NCBI RefSeq assembly: GCF_037176765.1
Contig: NC_090034.1
Location: forward strand, 93,918,500-93,982,499
Origin: Anolis sagrei
Taxonomy: Eukaryota; Chordata; Lepidosauria; Squamata; Anolidae
Direction: 5' to 3'
Length of the DNA: 64,000 nt
Positions within the stretch are counted from its first letter, which is position 1. Each line of letters begins with the position of its first letter. The position numbers and the translations under genes are program-made. The notes beneath the pieces were generated by a model, which did not search any database, was not told the origin of the DNA, and saw only the letters and a list, made by a program, of their open reading frames with translations. Positions 23,245 to 31,725 of this stretch are shown here, one piece after another.

Positions 23245-26200
23245 GGATTCACAGCTGCAATGTACAATACTATCGGAACAACTCTATTACCACTCCTATT
23301 TGCCAAATATGTCAATTGACTGATAGTAAATTTTTGGCCCTGTATGCATTGGAGCCCACAGTGGCACAGTGGGTTACACCCACTGAGCTGCTGAACTTGC
23401 TGACCGAAAGGTCGCTGGTTTAAATCTGGGGAGCAGGGTGAGCTCCCACTGTTAGCCCCAGCTTCTGCCAACATGCAAATATGAGTAGATAAATAGGTAC
23501 TGCTCTGGCAGGAAGGTAATGGCGCTCCATGCAGTCATTACGGCCGCATAACCTTGGAGGTGTCTATGGACAATGCCAGCTCTTCAGCTTAGAAATGGAG
23601 ATGAGCACCAACTCTCAGAGTCAGATACGACTGGACTTAATGTCAGGGGAAAAGCTTTACCTTTACTATGCAAGGCCTGACTTAGCATATGTATATCCCT
23701 ATATGAAAACTAGTCCCTAGTTGTTCTGCGTAGTAGTCACACATCCTTGCACTTTATACTATGTTTTTATACATTTAAAAACAAATGATCAAATTACATT
23801 TGCATGCACACACTGACACGCACAGATACAGTTTTCAGGGCAGCACCCTCACCTTGGGTTCCTTCCCCCTTTCCCCGAGGAGTGGAGAAAACAGAGAAGG
23901 ACCTGAGACTCAGAATTAGACCCTGAAATCTGGGAATTCTAATTTGCAGATAGCTGTGGATACACTTCAATATTTTATTATTTATTTATTTACGACATTT
24001 ATATGCCGCCCTTCTCACCCCGAAGGGGACTCAGAACATAGGTAAACACAGGAAACCTGAATCATGAACTTGAGAGCCGAGACAGGAACACTATCTCATG
24101 GTTTTATTCTGATAAAACTCAACTATGCACGCAACATACAGTATTTAGTAATATTTCTGCTTTTGCATTATTTAGCATGCATAGAGCTAAGTTTCCACTC
24201 TTTTTTTGTCAGTAAAACTAGGAAAAACAGCCCCCAATGGAAAGGAATGCCCTGGCTGCTTTGCTTGGTCAAAAACATGTGAGGAAAAGGCAGTGAAATG
24301 TACCGGAGAAGACACCCATTGCATTGGTATCAGAACCACACGCATACAACGTAAGTCCCTCCTGATATATAAGACACTTCCTCTTTTGTAAGGAGCCTGT
24401 TAGTTTACCTCTGGAGTCTTTTATTGGTTTCAGCTGATATATTGGTCATTCTTGGAGAGGGATAACTTGATTACGCAGATCCAGCTGTTAGTAACCTCAA
24501 GGCTAGACTGCTGAATTGTGCCGAATCTGGGGCTACCCTTGAAGTTAGTGCAAAATGTTTTCATTCAGACTTCTGTGTGAAGGCAGCACATAAAGGAATT
24601 TGACTGGCTACCTAATTTTAACTGGGCACATTTTAAGGATTTGGTTTATGTTATGCTTACCTGAGTGACCAGGTAAGCTCCCCTGTAGATCCATTGAGTC
24701 TGTGAAGCCATTTGGAAAGGCTCTCCAAAAAGGTATCTTCAGCAGTCATTCAACATAGAACATTTTATATGATGGTCCGGACAGGTTAGAGGAAAGAAAT
24801 GTTACATTCTAGCCTTGAGACACCTTTTCACCCATCATCACACCAGAGTCCAGTAGCACTAACTACATCAATTTATTAAGAAAAGCATGTACAAAGGGGA
24901 AAAGGAGCATTTCCCAAAATAGCAGCAGACAAGGAAACACAAAATAGCAGCAGTCCGTATACAAAATGGCAGCAATCCAAAAATGGCAAAATACATGAAG
25001 TCAAGAGAGCCAAAATCTCAGGCATAAATCCATAAGCATGAAAGCAGGAACTTTTTTCAAGGCAAACCCTTGGAAAAAGGAACATAGGCAAACACAGGAA
25101 ACTTGAATCATGAACTTGAGAGCCGAAACAGGAACACTATCATATGGCAACATTGTCCTCTCTGAAAGGCACCAAGTAAACACCACTTGATTTAAGTGTA
25201 AGCCCGACCAAGAAGTCATGAGATCATGTTGGACACACCTGGGCTTCAAGGACTTCTCACAGAGTTTCTAAGAATTTCTAATTAATCTATCTTTCACTCC
25301 CTCTGTCTGGAGACCTAATCTGGCTTCATGGGAAAACTCCCCATTGGCCAAAGGCCATTTCACAAGGAAACTGACATCTTCGCTTCCTGTTGCTTGGGAA
25401 TGAGCACAGGAATCCAAAACAACAACAACAACAAAACTTTATTTATATACTGCTCCATCTCCCCAAGGGGACTCAGAGCGGTTTCCAAGTAAAATCATCA
25501 ATACATACAAAGAAAACAGCATAAACATAAAATTAACAAGACAATAAAAGCATTAAAAAAATCACAATAGCACATACATGTTTAAGATAATCCTGCCTGT
25601 TTAAGGCAATTTAAAAGGCCGGGCCGAGGCTAGTGCAATTTGTATAGGGCCCAGGAAATTAGATAGAGTCTATGGCTATTCATTTATGGGGCCTAATCGG
25701 AGGAAGTAACCTGGGTAATTGGTAGAAAAAGATATGGCCATATTCAACAGTATCTGGGGATGAGCTAGAAATAGTCGTTCTCAAAGGCTTGTTTAAACCA
25801 CCAGGTCTACAGGCTCTTACGAAAGGAGGGGAGGGATGGGGCCTGTCTTATTTCTCTAGGAAGGGCGTTGCAGAGGTGGGGGGGGGGGGGGGCGATCGCA
25901 AAGATAGATGCGATCGCAAAGATAGGCAGAGCCCGAACCATTTAGGGCTTTATAGGTCATAACCTGCACCTTAAATTTGGCTCGGAAGCCAGTGAAGCTG
26001 TTTTAAACAGAGGCCTCCTCAGCCTGTAATTCTCTTGGATCACTAGCTGACTTTTTACTTTGAATCCATCAATTCCCTCGTCCTCTGAAACATCAGAAAA
26101 ATTCCCATCCACTTGCTGAGCCACAACAGATAATGGTAAACCTTACCCATGAAAAACTCTATGAAATTCATAGGGTTGCCACAGGAGGAGTGGCGACTTG

Positions 26201-26324
26201 AGTGCAAGGACATGTAACAAAGGAGCAATGCTTCTTTCACTTACAATGACTTAGGGTGCAATACTATAGAATTAATGCAGTTTGAAACCACTCTAACTGT
26301 AATATCCCAGTTCAGACAATCCCC

Positions 26325-26367
<43 letters not shown>

Positions 26368-28222
26368 TATTTATACCCCGCTACCATCTCCCCAAGGGAC
26401 TCGGTGTGGCTTACATGAGGCCGAACCCAAAATACAACAATACAAGAAATAACAATAACAATACAAGCAATTTAAAACAGTAAAACAATAACATAAACAT
26501 TATCAAATGAGACAACACACTTTAAAATCTTTGGGTAGGCCAAATGTAATTAAAATTAAAAAATAATGCTGGACATGGGCGAAAAGAGTGATGGGGCGGT
26601 TTGTGGAAACATACAAGTAGACTTAAAACAATATCAAGTGCTTTGGAGGACAAAGTGCTATGGGAACATTATTCTGGGAAGGCACACTGGAACAACCACA
26701 TCTTCAAGCTCCTCTTAAAGACTGCCAAGGTTGGGGCATGCCTGATGTCCTTAGAAGAGAGTTCCAGAGTCGAGGGGCCACCACCGAAAAGGCCCTCTCT
26801 CGTCCCCACCAATCGCGCTTGCGATACAGGTGGGAGCATGAGCAGGGCCTCTTCAGATGATCGAAGAGATTGTGTGGGTTCGTATACAGAGATGCGGTCA
26901 CAAAGGTTCAGGGCTTTGTAGGAGAGAACCTGCACCTTGAATTGGGTCCAGAAAATGAATGGCAGCCAGTGGAGCTCCCCAAATTACAACCATCACATCT
27001 TACAAACAACTCACAGTTAAGAATAGGGTTAGACAAGGGAAAGTGAGAGAAATCTACCACTCAGAAGGGAAATTCACTCCTGGAAGAGTTATCATGAGAA
27101 AAAAGGCGTCTCAGCTCAAGCTTTCTCAGCAATCCTTGTTTCTACAACAAACCATTTTTTTTTCAAAATTCAATCATCAAAGGGTCAGAAACAGGCATGT
27201 ACCCCGGGGGGGGGGGGTCGGGGGGCTTCAGCCCCCCCCCCGAAATGTTCATGGTGGTTCGCGAAAAGGCCTTATTGGTGCATTATTTAAACTGTTATGT
27301 TTATTCATATCATGATCTGATCACCATACTCATTATTTCCCATATACATGGGGGTATTGGGGTAATGATACAAAAGGTTTGCTAGGCTAGACCCTCTTTC
27401 ACTCAGACTCAGCCCCCCCCCGAAACTCAGCCCCCCCGAAACCCCCCCTGAAAAAAAATTCAGCCTCCCCCCGAAACGAAATCCTGGCTACGGGCCTGGT
27501 CAGAAAGAAGGGCAAAATCTTCTGAACAAGGGCAAGGGGCTTCATCACACTAAGGAAAGAATCCACTTAAAATACGGTTTCTTCCTCCTACAGAATTCTG
27601 GGGTTTGTAATTTAGGAAGGAGCCTTTAATAGCCTCACTAAACTACAAACCCCAGAATTCTGCAGGAGGCAGAAACCAGATTATATGTGGATTTTTTTCC
27701 CCAGTGTGATGAAGTTTATAGATATCAAAGCAAATACTGCAGGAGTGTTTACCCTTCTCTTTGCTATCCAAAACTGGATATTGCAAAATCCCCAGAATTC
27801 CATAGCATTGAGCCATGGCAATTAACTGGATATTGCAAAATCCCCAGGATTCCATAGCATTGAGCCATAGCATTGAGCCATGGCAGTCAAACATAATTAA
27901 TTCCATAATGTGGATGCACTCTTTGTGGCAGGGGAAAAAAAAGATTAGATGGAGTGTAATTTGGAGAGGAGTATACCTGCATAACTGGTTCCTTAACCAT
28001 CCCTCTTCTCTCCTAGGTCCTGATGGAAGAATCGTCGACAGTATTATGAAAGGTTGCACAAGTGAGCTTGTTTGTATAACAATGAAAGAGGACAAAATCC
28101 CTCTTTTCACTGGTGAACTTGATGAGGTTGAGTGTAACCCAAAGGTTTCTAAGGCGTCTCAACCTAGAAGTTTCCTCCTGCCAACTGTCTCTGGGCTTCT
28201 GCTGATGAAGACCTTTGGCTAA
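10355..28222 (+). CDS. Gene A: two-domain Ly6/uPAR protein, PLA2-inhibitor-gamma-like (5 coding exons)
   Basis: Coding exons 10355-10403, 12165-12308, 22175-22327, 24213-24350 and 28017-28222 join, all in phase 1, to 229 residues. Residues 1-17 are a signal peptide. Domain 1 (about 19-115) begins CLQCETC and ends ACCKDKNC, the 10-Cys three-finger pattern. Domain 2 (about 124-204) begins NGKECPGC, with CTGEDTHCIGI and MKGCTSELVC, and ends VECNP. Spacing and words resemble snake serum PLA2 inhibitor gamma, which binds venom-type phospholipase A2; that activity is only inferred here. Two N-glycosylation sequons (N31, N35) lie in a 9-residue insertion absent from genes B and C. Residues 213-229 are hydrophobic, like a GPI signal. 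Other Ly6/PLAUR-family roles are possible. All splice sites are GT-AG; the exon 2 donor GTGGGC is weak. Confidence 0.88.
10404..10705. other. Gene A intron 1, unique part
   Basis: Starts GTAAGGAAGAAGAGATA. No repeat is recognised before the MITE at 10706. The phrase GGGGGAAGAAGAAGAAAG with TCCATACTGGCAAAC at 10608-10650 recurs at 11248-11285. Confidence 0.5.
10706..10852. mobile_element. Palindromic GGGCCC MITE
   Basis: 147 bp, GGGCCCTTCCACACAGCCC to its complement. The flanks ATA and AAA are close to a TNA-type duplication but not identical. Confidence 0.75.
10898..11070. mobile_element. Palindromic GGGCCC MITE, decayed right end
   Basis: The left end GGGCCCTTCCACACAGCC is intact; the right end reads GGCTGTGTGAATGGGTCCCC. 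It is followed by another arm fragment at 11085-11135. Confidence 0.65.
11140..11776. mobile_element. hAT-like element related to 7776-8396, with a large foldback
   Basis: It starts TCAGACAGGCCTTTATCCC, the complement of the right end of the 7776-8396 element, and shares its GGGGCTTGTCCACGCCCACC and CTGGCTCTTTCGG words. Between about 11445 and 11775 it forms a nearly perfect inverted repeat with arms of about 130 bp around a central third arm copy. The far terminus was not found. A SINE tail fragment follows at 11777-11815. Confidence 0.55.
11893..11960 (-). mobile_element. Truncated second-family tRNA SINE
   Basis: Only the tail half is present: TTGTGTCAGAAGCGAG, then AAACTGCAAGTTGTTTCTGG. 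Confidence 0.55.
12165..12308 (+). CDS. Gene A exon 2 (domain 1, first half)
   Basis: Acceptor is CTGCCCCAG after a pyrimidine tract; donor is GTGGGC. 144 nt encode residues 17-65 with Cys 19, 22, 25, 41, 48 and 55 and the NHT and NGT sequons. It is 27 nt longer than the matching exon of genes B and C. Confidence 0.9.
12430..12560 (+). mobile_element. Fragment of an abundant reptile SINE/MIR-like repeat
   Basis: TGTGTGCCTTCGTCATTTCC, GGCAACCCTAAGGTGATCC and TTCATGGCAAGATTCATTC are words I recognise from a common lizard repeat. Its other end, with a degraded box B (GGGATTTGAACTC), appears at 14730-14868. Confidence 0.5.
12590..12912 (+). mobile_element. L2 3' end with (ATT)n tail
   Basis: A CR1/L2-like word, TGCTTCTTGGCAGGGGGTTG, is followed by the L2 3' UTR (TAAGCCACCCTGAGTCCCC, GGGGTATAAATAAAG) and an (ATT) microsatellite at 12880-12911. 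Confidence 0.7.
13153..13347. mobile_element. Penelope-like terminal repeat, inverted pair, 11-bp target duplication
   Basis: 195 bp made of two opposed copies of the terminal unit that also ends the Penelope-like fragment at 49440-50043. It is flanked by AGTTTCCCATC at 13142-13152 and 13348-13358. Each arm keeps part of a hammerhead core: TGCCATAGATGCAGGTGAAA then TGTC on the + strand, and GCAGGCGAAACGTC on the minus strand. Confidence 0.65.
13385..14475. repeat. 75-bp tandem repeat array, split by a hAT insertion
   Basis: About five units share CTCTTGTATCCTCTGGG, CCCATGGAAAGCAATG and TTTTAACCTGGATCACTG. Units begin near 13387, 13460, 14268, 14343 and 14418. The unit near 13460 is interrupted by the hAT at 13478-14204 and resumes after it. 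Confidence 0.75.
13478..14204. mobile_element. Non-autonomous hAT, 727 bp
   Basis: The terminal inverted repeats are CAGTGTTTCTCAACCT and AGGTTGAGAAACACTG (right end written with one change, GAAGGTTGAG). The 8-bp flanks CGATAGGG (13470-13477) and CGACAGGG (14205-14212) match at 7 of 8. A longer relative lies at 60034-61041. Confidence 0.88.
14476..15182. other. Gene A intron 2, mostly unassigned
   Basis: Only the SINE/MIR-like half at 14730-14868 is recognisable. No coding exon with Ly6 features is present. Confidence 0.45.
15183..15262 (-). mobile_element. L2 3' end, left part, target of the large hAT
   Basis: (TTTA)n, TACTGCACTTGTAGACCGCC and CCCTAGGGCGACTCACGGCG, ending GTGTACAACATA. The same L2 resumes at 19914 with ACAACATATAAAAAC. 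Confidence 0.8.
15439..15471 (+). repeat. (CAG)11 microsatellite
   Basis: Eleven uninterrupted CAG triplets lie in a GC-rich stretch with CTC and GAG triplets around it. Confidence 0.95.
16127..16258. mobile_element. Palindromic MITE of the GGGCCC group, diverged
   Basis: GGGCCCTTCCAGGCAGACC with a CCCAGGATCTGATCCCAGG arm and its complement, ending CCTAGGATATAGGACCTG. Confidence 0.6.
16265..16413. mobile_element. Palindromic GGGCCC MITE
   Basis: GGGACCTTCCACACAAAC to TATGTGGAAGGGCCC, with flanks TCA and TGA. MITE-like fragments with (ATC)n at 16557-16580 follow to 16660. Confidence 0.7.
16684..17865 (-). mobile_element. CR1 LINE, 5'-truncated
   Basis: On the minus strand three frames tile the CR1 ORF2 C-terminal half. 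17865-17515 carries AFDKVPHGLL, GVPQGSVLGPVL and the catalytic KFADDTKLGG. 17514-17215 carries NKCKILHLGRKN and LGVLVGRKLNLSQQC. 17213-16815 carries KLECVQRRATKMIR and LEAF-like ends. The 3' terminus at 16684 reads as TTGATTCTATGATTCTAT on the minus strand, the CR1 signature. Frame changes between the blocks show it is dead. Confidence 0.92.
17866..17985. mobile_element. MITE fragment of the CACTGCC/GGGCCC group
   Basis: TGCTTTGAACTGGATTATAT and its complement, ending GCAGTGTTGAAGGGCCC. It abuts the truncated CR1. Confidence 0.55.
18289..19387. mobile_element. hAT element with TAGGCCTG ends, 1,099 bp
   Basis: It begins TAGGCCTGTTTGATC and ends CTACAGGCCTA, with a perfect 8-bp duplication ATAGATAT at 18281-18288 and 19388-19395. 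Inside are an inverted repeat (18289-18466, TTGATCAAGAAAAAA and complement), a Penelope-like end fragment (about 18495-18635) and a GC-rich hairpin block (18653-19137). Confidence 0.88.
18653..19137. repeat. GC-rich hairpin block with (CTC/GAG)n
   Basis: Three successive near-perfect hairpins. Each arm carries CCGCGCGCCATCCGGCTCC or a close relative and ends in (CTC)n facing (GAG)n. Long open frames on both strands here are products of the triplet composition, not genes. Confidence 0.85.
19648..19675. repeat. Helitron-like 3' end fragment
   Basis: GCAACGCGTGGCAGGGGACG then GCTAG matches the end of the element at 33738-34387. It is followed at once by (TG)n. Confidence 0.4.
19676..19838. repeat. 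MITE between two TG microsatellites
   Basis: (TG)n/(TA)n at 19676-19700 and (TG)n at 19817-19836 flank a palindrome running from CATAGGCCAACTTTGGCCC to GGGCCAAAATTTGTCCATG. Confidence 0.7.
19914..20010 (-). mobile_element. L2 3' end, right part
   Basis: Continues the L2 cut at 15262 (ACAACATATAAAAACAAATT, then CAATA-rich UTR). 20011-20184 is unassigned. Confidence 0.65.
20193..21478. mobile_element. hAT element with TAGGCTTGG ends, 1,286 bp
   Basis: TAGGCTTGGTTGATTT at the left, AACCTATCCAACCCTA at the right, and a perfect 8-bp duplication GTACTTAT at 20185-20192 and 21479-21486. The TAGG ends relate it to 18289-19387 and 48362-50969. No transposase frame. Confidence 0.88.
21605..21752. mobile_element. 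Short hAT-type MITE
   Basis: GGCATCCTCAAACTGCGGC to GCCGTGGTTTGTGGGTGCC are imperfect inverted ends; the arms pair through CTCCAGATGTTTGG and CCAAACAGCTGGAG. Confidence 0.6.
21885..22078 (+). mobile_element. L2 3' end
   Basis: TAAGCCGTCTTGAGCCCCC and GGGGTTGAAATGAAATAAAT are the L2 3' UTR, ending in AAATAGATAGATAAATAA. Confidence 0.65.
22175..22327 (+). CDS. Gene A exon 3 (domain 1, second half)
   Basis: Acceptor CTTTACTTGTAG, donor GTACGT. 153 nt encode residues 66-115 with Cys 76, 82, 103, 104 and 109; the CC....C end closes the first Ly6/uPAR fold. The length equals that of the genes B and C exon. Confidence 0.9.
22902..22955 (+). repeat. 54-bp direct repeat, copy 1
   Basis: Starts CTAGTCCCTAGTTGTTCTGC and ends TTTATACTATG. 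It is repeated with one mismatch at 23710-23763. The stretch from 22328 to here is otherwise unassigned. Confidence 0.85.
22960..23246 (+). mobile_element. L2 3' end with (ATT)n tail
   Basis: TAAGCCGTCCCCAGTCCCTT and GGGTATAAGAATAAAG, then an (ATT) tract at 23216-23244. Confidence 0.65.
23345..23690 (+). mobile_element. Sauria-type tRNA SINE
   Basis: The head has box-A-like TGGCACAGTGGGTTACACC and box-B-like TCGCTGGTTTAAATC; then TGCCAACATGCAAATATGAG, and the tail CGACTGGACTTAATGTCAGG ends in CTTTACCTTTACTATG. The CTTTACCTTTA end shared with BovB LINEs fits the Sauria SINE description. Confidence 0.85.
23710..23763 (+). repeat. 54-bp direct repeat, copy 2
   Basis: One mismatch (CGTAG for CATAG) to 22902-22955. 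Confidence 0.85.
23975..24037 (-). mobile_element. L2 3' end
   Basis: TTTATTTACGACATTTATATG, then CCGCCCTTCTCACCCCGAAG. It passes straight into a partial copy (24038-24105) of the repeat at 24800-25415. Confidence 0.6.
24213..24350 (+). CDS. Gene A exon 4 (domain 2, first half)
   Basis: Acceptor TTTTTTTGTCAG, donor GTAAGT. 138 nt encode residues 116-161 with Cys 128, 131, 138, 145 and 152. NGKECPGC aligns with the start of the second domain in snake PLI-gamma. Confidence 0.9.
24800..25415. repeat. Repeat of about 0.6 kb, possible LTR fossil
   Basis: Begins TGTTACATTCTAGCC and ends near GAATGAGCACAGGAATCCA, with an AATAAA-type signal on the minus strand near 24873. About 65 bp of it (25081-25148) recur at 24038-24105. 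No coding part or clear target duplication, so the family is uncertain. Confidence 0.35.
25425..26035 (-). mobile_element. L2 LINE 3' region
   Basis: (AAC)n, then CTTTATTTATATACTGC and CTCCCCAAGGGGACTCAGAG is the L2 3' UTR. Further on, TTTAGGGCTTTATAGGTCAT and TAAATTTGGCTCGGAAGCCA are remnants of the ORF2 C-terminus. Confidence 0.75.
26322..26990 (-). mobile_element. L2 LINE, 3' end of ORF2 and UTR
   Basis: (AAT)n at 26325-26365, then TTTATTTATACCCCGCTACC and the L2 UTR. The minus frame at 26935-26669 reads YKALNLCDR, ARLVGTREGLFG and FKRSLKMWLFQCAF, the L2 ORF2 C-terminus. Confidence 0.8.
27192..27498. mobile_element. Non-autonomous hAT, 307 bp
   Basis: CAGGCATGTACCCCGGG to TCCTGGCTACGGGCCTG inverted ends, with a perfect 8-bp duplication GTCAGAAA at 27184-27191 and 27499-27506. 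The inside has CAGCCCCCCCCCGAAA-type repeats. Confidence 0.9.
27546..27715. mobile_element. Palindromic MITE, TTCATCACACT ends
   Basis: Inverted arms share TTCATCACACTA, TTTCTTCCTCCTACAG and AGAATTCTGGGGTTTGTA. A second copy is at 44826-44996. Confidence 0.75.
27716..28016. other. Gene A intron 4, 3' part
   Basis: Contains an imperfect direct repeat (AACTGGATATTGCAAAATCC, twice, near 27770 and 27823) with TCCATAGCATTGAGCCATGG between. The polypyrimidine tract CCCTCTTCTCTCCTAG precedes exon 5. Confidence 0.6.
28017..28222 (+). CDS. Gene A exon 5 (domain 2, second half, C-tail, stop)
   Basis: Encodes residues 162-229 with Cys 175, 181 and 201, then a 25-residue tail: a polar spacer (KVSKASQPR) and the hydrophobic SFLLPTVSGLLLMKTFG, TAA at 28220-28222. 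The tail resembles a GPI-attachment signal. Confidence 0.88.
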
Positions 28223-28326
28223 AAAGCAGCAGTGTGGGAATGCCTCCATTCTGCATTCACTCCATCATATCACTTTCCATTTTAATTGAGTGCAGTTTCT
28301 GGATTTTCTCTGCTTCCTTGGGTCAA

Positions 28327-28332
28327 AATAAA
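28327..28332 (+). promoter_or_regulatory. Polyadenylation signal of gene A
   Basis: AATAAA 105 bp after the stop codon. Gene B has the same hexamer 123 bp after its stop. Confidence 0.7.
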
Positions 28333-28654
28333 TGCCAGGCTCAAAGCAAAAATAATCTGAATGTTAGATGGCTTTTTCACCCAAATATTCTTGGTTTGAT
28401 GAAGATATTTTCCTTCAGCTCAATTGCCAGCTAGGACTGCAAATCCCAGACACCCAAAGATTAGAATCACAGCAGTAGACTAATATCACAATAATACTGT
28501 AGTCTAAATGGGCCCTGAGTTTCACAATGCAATTGTTTTCATTTTCTCAATAGTAGCACTCCAACTATAAAATACACTCCCATGGAACAGAAATCTGTAC
28601 AGAAAATATTATTTTCACTGCACAAATTGCTATTCTTTATGGGGGGAAAAGTGG

Positions 28655-28992
28655 GTTTAACTCTGTGGCGCAGCGAGTTAAACCACTGAGCTGCTGAACT
28701 TGCTGACCGAAAGGTTGGTGGTTTGAATCCCGGGAGCAGGATAAGCTTCCGCTGTTAGGCCCAGCTTCTGCCAACCTAGCAGTTTGAAAACATGCAAATG
28801 TGATTAGATCAATAGGTACTGCTTCTGCAGGAAGGTAACAGCGCTCCATGCAGTCATGCCGGCCACATGACCTTGGAGGTGCCTATGGACAATGCCGACT
28901 CTTCGGCTTAGAAATGGAGATGAGCATCAACCCCCAGAGTCAGACACGACTGGACTTAATGTCAAGGGGAAAACCTTTACCTTTACTATGAA
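28655..28992 (+). mobile_element. Sauria-type tRNA SINE
   Basis: CTGTGGCGCAGCGAGTTAAA box-A head, GGTTTGAATCC box B, CGACTGGACTTAATGTCAAG, and the CTTTACCTTTACTATG tail followed by poly-A. Confidence 0.88.
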
Positions 28993-29329
28993 AAAAAAAA
29001 AACCCAGGCATTATTGTGTGCAGAGTGAGTTTTGACTTGCAAATAGTCTTCAAGAGCTTTGCAGGTTTGAGTGATTTTATCATGGCAAGAAAAAAACTGT
29101 AATATATATTCTTGTCTGAAAGAGTGCAAGTTATAAAGGTTTACATCTCTATTTCCCCTGCATCACACTTTGGCCCTGACATTCCAAGGTCTGGGATAGT
29201 CCTATCTCGGCAATCCCTAGACAAAAATTGCCTAAACTTGGGTATCAGGCCTGACCGATGGCTGAATGGTTTTTTACTCACTTTCCCCTATGAAAAATAA
29301 TTTCAGTTTATGAAAAGTGAAATCCTGGA

Positions 29330-29500
29330 ATATCAGAATCTCTAAGTAACATTTACTGGAATCCTTTTCAATGTGAATTTAAAGATAGCTATTGTCCAGT
29401 GGTGTTCCATCAAGGTGAAGACATCTATCTAAAGATGAATACAGATGATAGTCCTCAATGGGCCTAGGAAGAGTTTCCACAGCATGAATATGTCGAATCC
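29330..29500 (+). repeat. Ancient duplicate block 1 (pairs with 34740-34900)
   Basis: Shares, with many changes, TTACTGGAATCC, TTTAAAGATAGCTATTGTC, TCCATCAAGGTGAAGACATC and TAAAGATGAATA with 34755-34860. 28993-29329 is unassigned. Confidence 0.5.
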
Positions 29501-29639
29501 TAAAGTGTAAATGGGTTTGTATAGTATTCTCTCATGTGATTTGAGAATTTGTTTGTTTGGTCTTCACTTCTCCCTAGGTTTCTGACAGGAGCAAAGCTTC
29601 CCCCCCCCCCCGCCCCCATTCAAGAATAAACCTAATCAG

Positions 29640-30680
29640 AAGTATAGTAAGAGATATTTATTTGTCATGTCAGGGCAACCAGTCCATTATATTACATTTC
29701 TAACAGAACAAAGCAAACAAACAGACAAAATACAAAACTTGTGAGTTTGGTAGTTGGTTAAATGTCCTTTGACCAGTATCTGGCCACTTGGAGTGCTTCT
29801 GGTGTTGCTGCAAGAAGGTCCTCCATTGTGCATGTGGCAGGGCTCAGGTTGCATTGCAGCAGGTGGTCAGTGGTTTGCTCTTCTCCACACTCGCATGTCG
29901 AGGATTCCACTTTGTGGCCCCATTTCTGAAGGTTGGCTCTGCAACTCGTGGTGCCAGAGCACAATCTGTTCAGCGCCTTCCAAGTCACCCAGTCCTCTGT
30001 GTGCCTAGGGGGGGGGAGTCTCTCATTTGGTATCAGCCATTGGTTGAGGTTCTGGGTTTGAGCCTGCCACTTTTGGACTCTCGCTTGCTGAGGTGTTCCA
30101 GCGAGTGTCTCTGTAGATCTTAGAAAACTATGTCTAAATTTAAGTCATTGACATGCTGGCTGATACCCAAACAGGGGATGAGCTGGAGATGTCTCTGCCT
30201 TGGTCCTTTCACTATTGGCTGCTACTTCCCGGCGGATGTCAGGTGGTGCAATACCAGCTAAGCAGTGTAATTTCTCCAGTGGTGTAGGGCGCAGACACCC
30301 CATGATAATGCGGCATGTCTCATTAAGAGCCACATCCACTGTTTTAGTGTGGTGAGATGTGTTCCACACTGGGCGTGCATACTCAGCAGCAGAGTAGCAC
30401 AGCGCAAGGGCAGATGTCTTCACTACCTGGTTGTGATCCCCAGGTTGTGCCAGTCAGCTTTCATATGATATTGTTTCTGGCACCCACTTTTTGCTTGATG
30501 TTCAGGCAGTGCTTCTTGTAGGTAAGAGCACGGTCCAGAGTGACTCCCAGGTATTTGGGTGCGCTGCAATGCTCCAGTGGGATTCCTTCCCAGGTGATCT
30601 TCAGAGCTCGGGATGCTTCTCTGTTCTTGAGGTGAAAGGCACATGTCTGTGCTTTAGATGGGTTGGGGATCAGCTATAAT
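29640..30680 (-). mobile_element. Non-LTR LINE 3' part, clade not assigned
   Basis: Minus-strand frames give AEYARPVWNTSHHTKTVDV, CRIIMGCLRPTPLEKL and LAGIAPPDIRREVA (30423-30145), then the C-terminus with a zinc-knuckle-like CECGEEQTTDHLLQC (29988-29758). The 3' end CATGACAAATAAATA matches two more copies at 35994-36075 and 45060-45385. Several frame breaks. Confidence 0.75.
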
Positions 30681-30756
30681 TTAATTTAATTTAAGATAAT
30701 ATAATTTAAGATAATTTAATGTAATACAAATAACAGATCTGAAAAACACCTGAGGT

Positions 30757-30906
30757 AAATGTAAAGGTTTTCCTCAGACATTAAGTCCAGTCGTGTCCAA
30801 CTCTGGGGGTTGGTGCTCATCTCCATTTCTAAGCTGAACAGCTGGCATTGTCCATAGACACCTCCAAGGTCATGTCGTCAGCGTGACTGCATGGAGCGCC
30901 CTTACC
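30757..30906 (-). mobile_element. Sauria-type SINE fragment
   Basis: Reads GTAAAGGTTTTCCTCAGACA and AGTCCAGTCGTGTCC, the complement of the SINE tail, to GGAGCGCCCTTACC. Confidence 0.75.
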
Positions 30907-31472
30907 TTCAAAACACCTGAATTAAATTATTAAAGAGAGCACTAAAATACAACAAGTATTACTACAGTTTGAGTATCCTGTTTCTACAAAGTTTAGGACC
31001 AGAAGTGTCCCATATTTCAATTTTGTTTTTTCTTAATAATTGCATATACATATTGAGATATCTTGGGGATAGGTTCCTAATCCAAACTCAACATTCATTT
31101 ATATTTCATGTACACAATGGAGGTACTTTTATGCACAATTTAAAAACTGTGTATGGACAAAGTTTGCATATACTGAGTCAACAGTAAGTACAGGTGTCAC
31201 TGTCTCACTATCTATGTGGATAATTTTGGATTTTGGAGAGCTCCAGAAGTCTGATATGGCATACTCAACCTATATAATAATGAGAGCCCCACTCTAAATT
31301 CTTGTGGATTCCTCTGCCAGGAGACATGCTTCTCTGTCACTTCCCAAATTCTGGCAGCCAAGACCTTATAGTGCAATAGCAGATTGCCACTTGCCCCACC
31401 ACTGTGGGAACCTCCAATTATTTAACCCCTGCCACTAAATGCCACTAAATGTCAGGACCTCTTGTCCTACCT
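30907..31472. other. Unassigned intergenic sequence
   Basis: No gene or clear repeat. 31270-31290 has CTATATAATAATGAGAGCCC, which may be a Helitron-like 5' start. Confidence 0.35.
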
Positions 31473-31725
31473 TTTTGTGTCAGGAGTGTCTTGAGAAACT
31501 GCAAGTCGCTTCTGGTGTGAGAGAATTGGCTGCCTGCAAGGATGTTGCCCAGGAGATGCCCAGATGTTTCGATGTTTTACCATCCTTGTGGGAGGCTTCT
31601 CTCATGTTCCTGCATGGGGAGCTGGAGTTGACAGAGGGAGCTCATCCGCAGTGTCCCCGGATTTGAACCTCTGACTTGTTGGTCTTCGGTCCTGCCAGCA
31701 CAAGGGTTTAACTCATTGCCTTTCT
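31473..31725 (-). mobile_element. tRNA-derived SINE, second family
   Basis: Tail at the left (TGTGTCAGGAGTGTCTTGAG), head at the right with box-B complement GGATTTGAACCTC and AAGGGTTTAACTCATTGC. Confidence 0.82.

Noticed and set aside
26601-26921. 106-codon + strand frame
   Set aside because: It is the antisense of the L2 ORF2 C-terminus.
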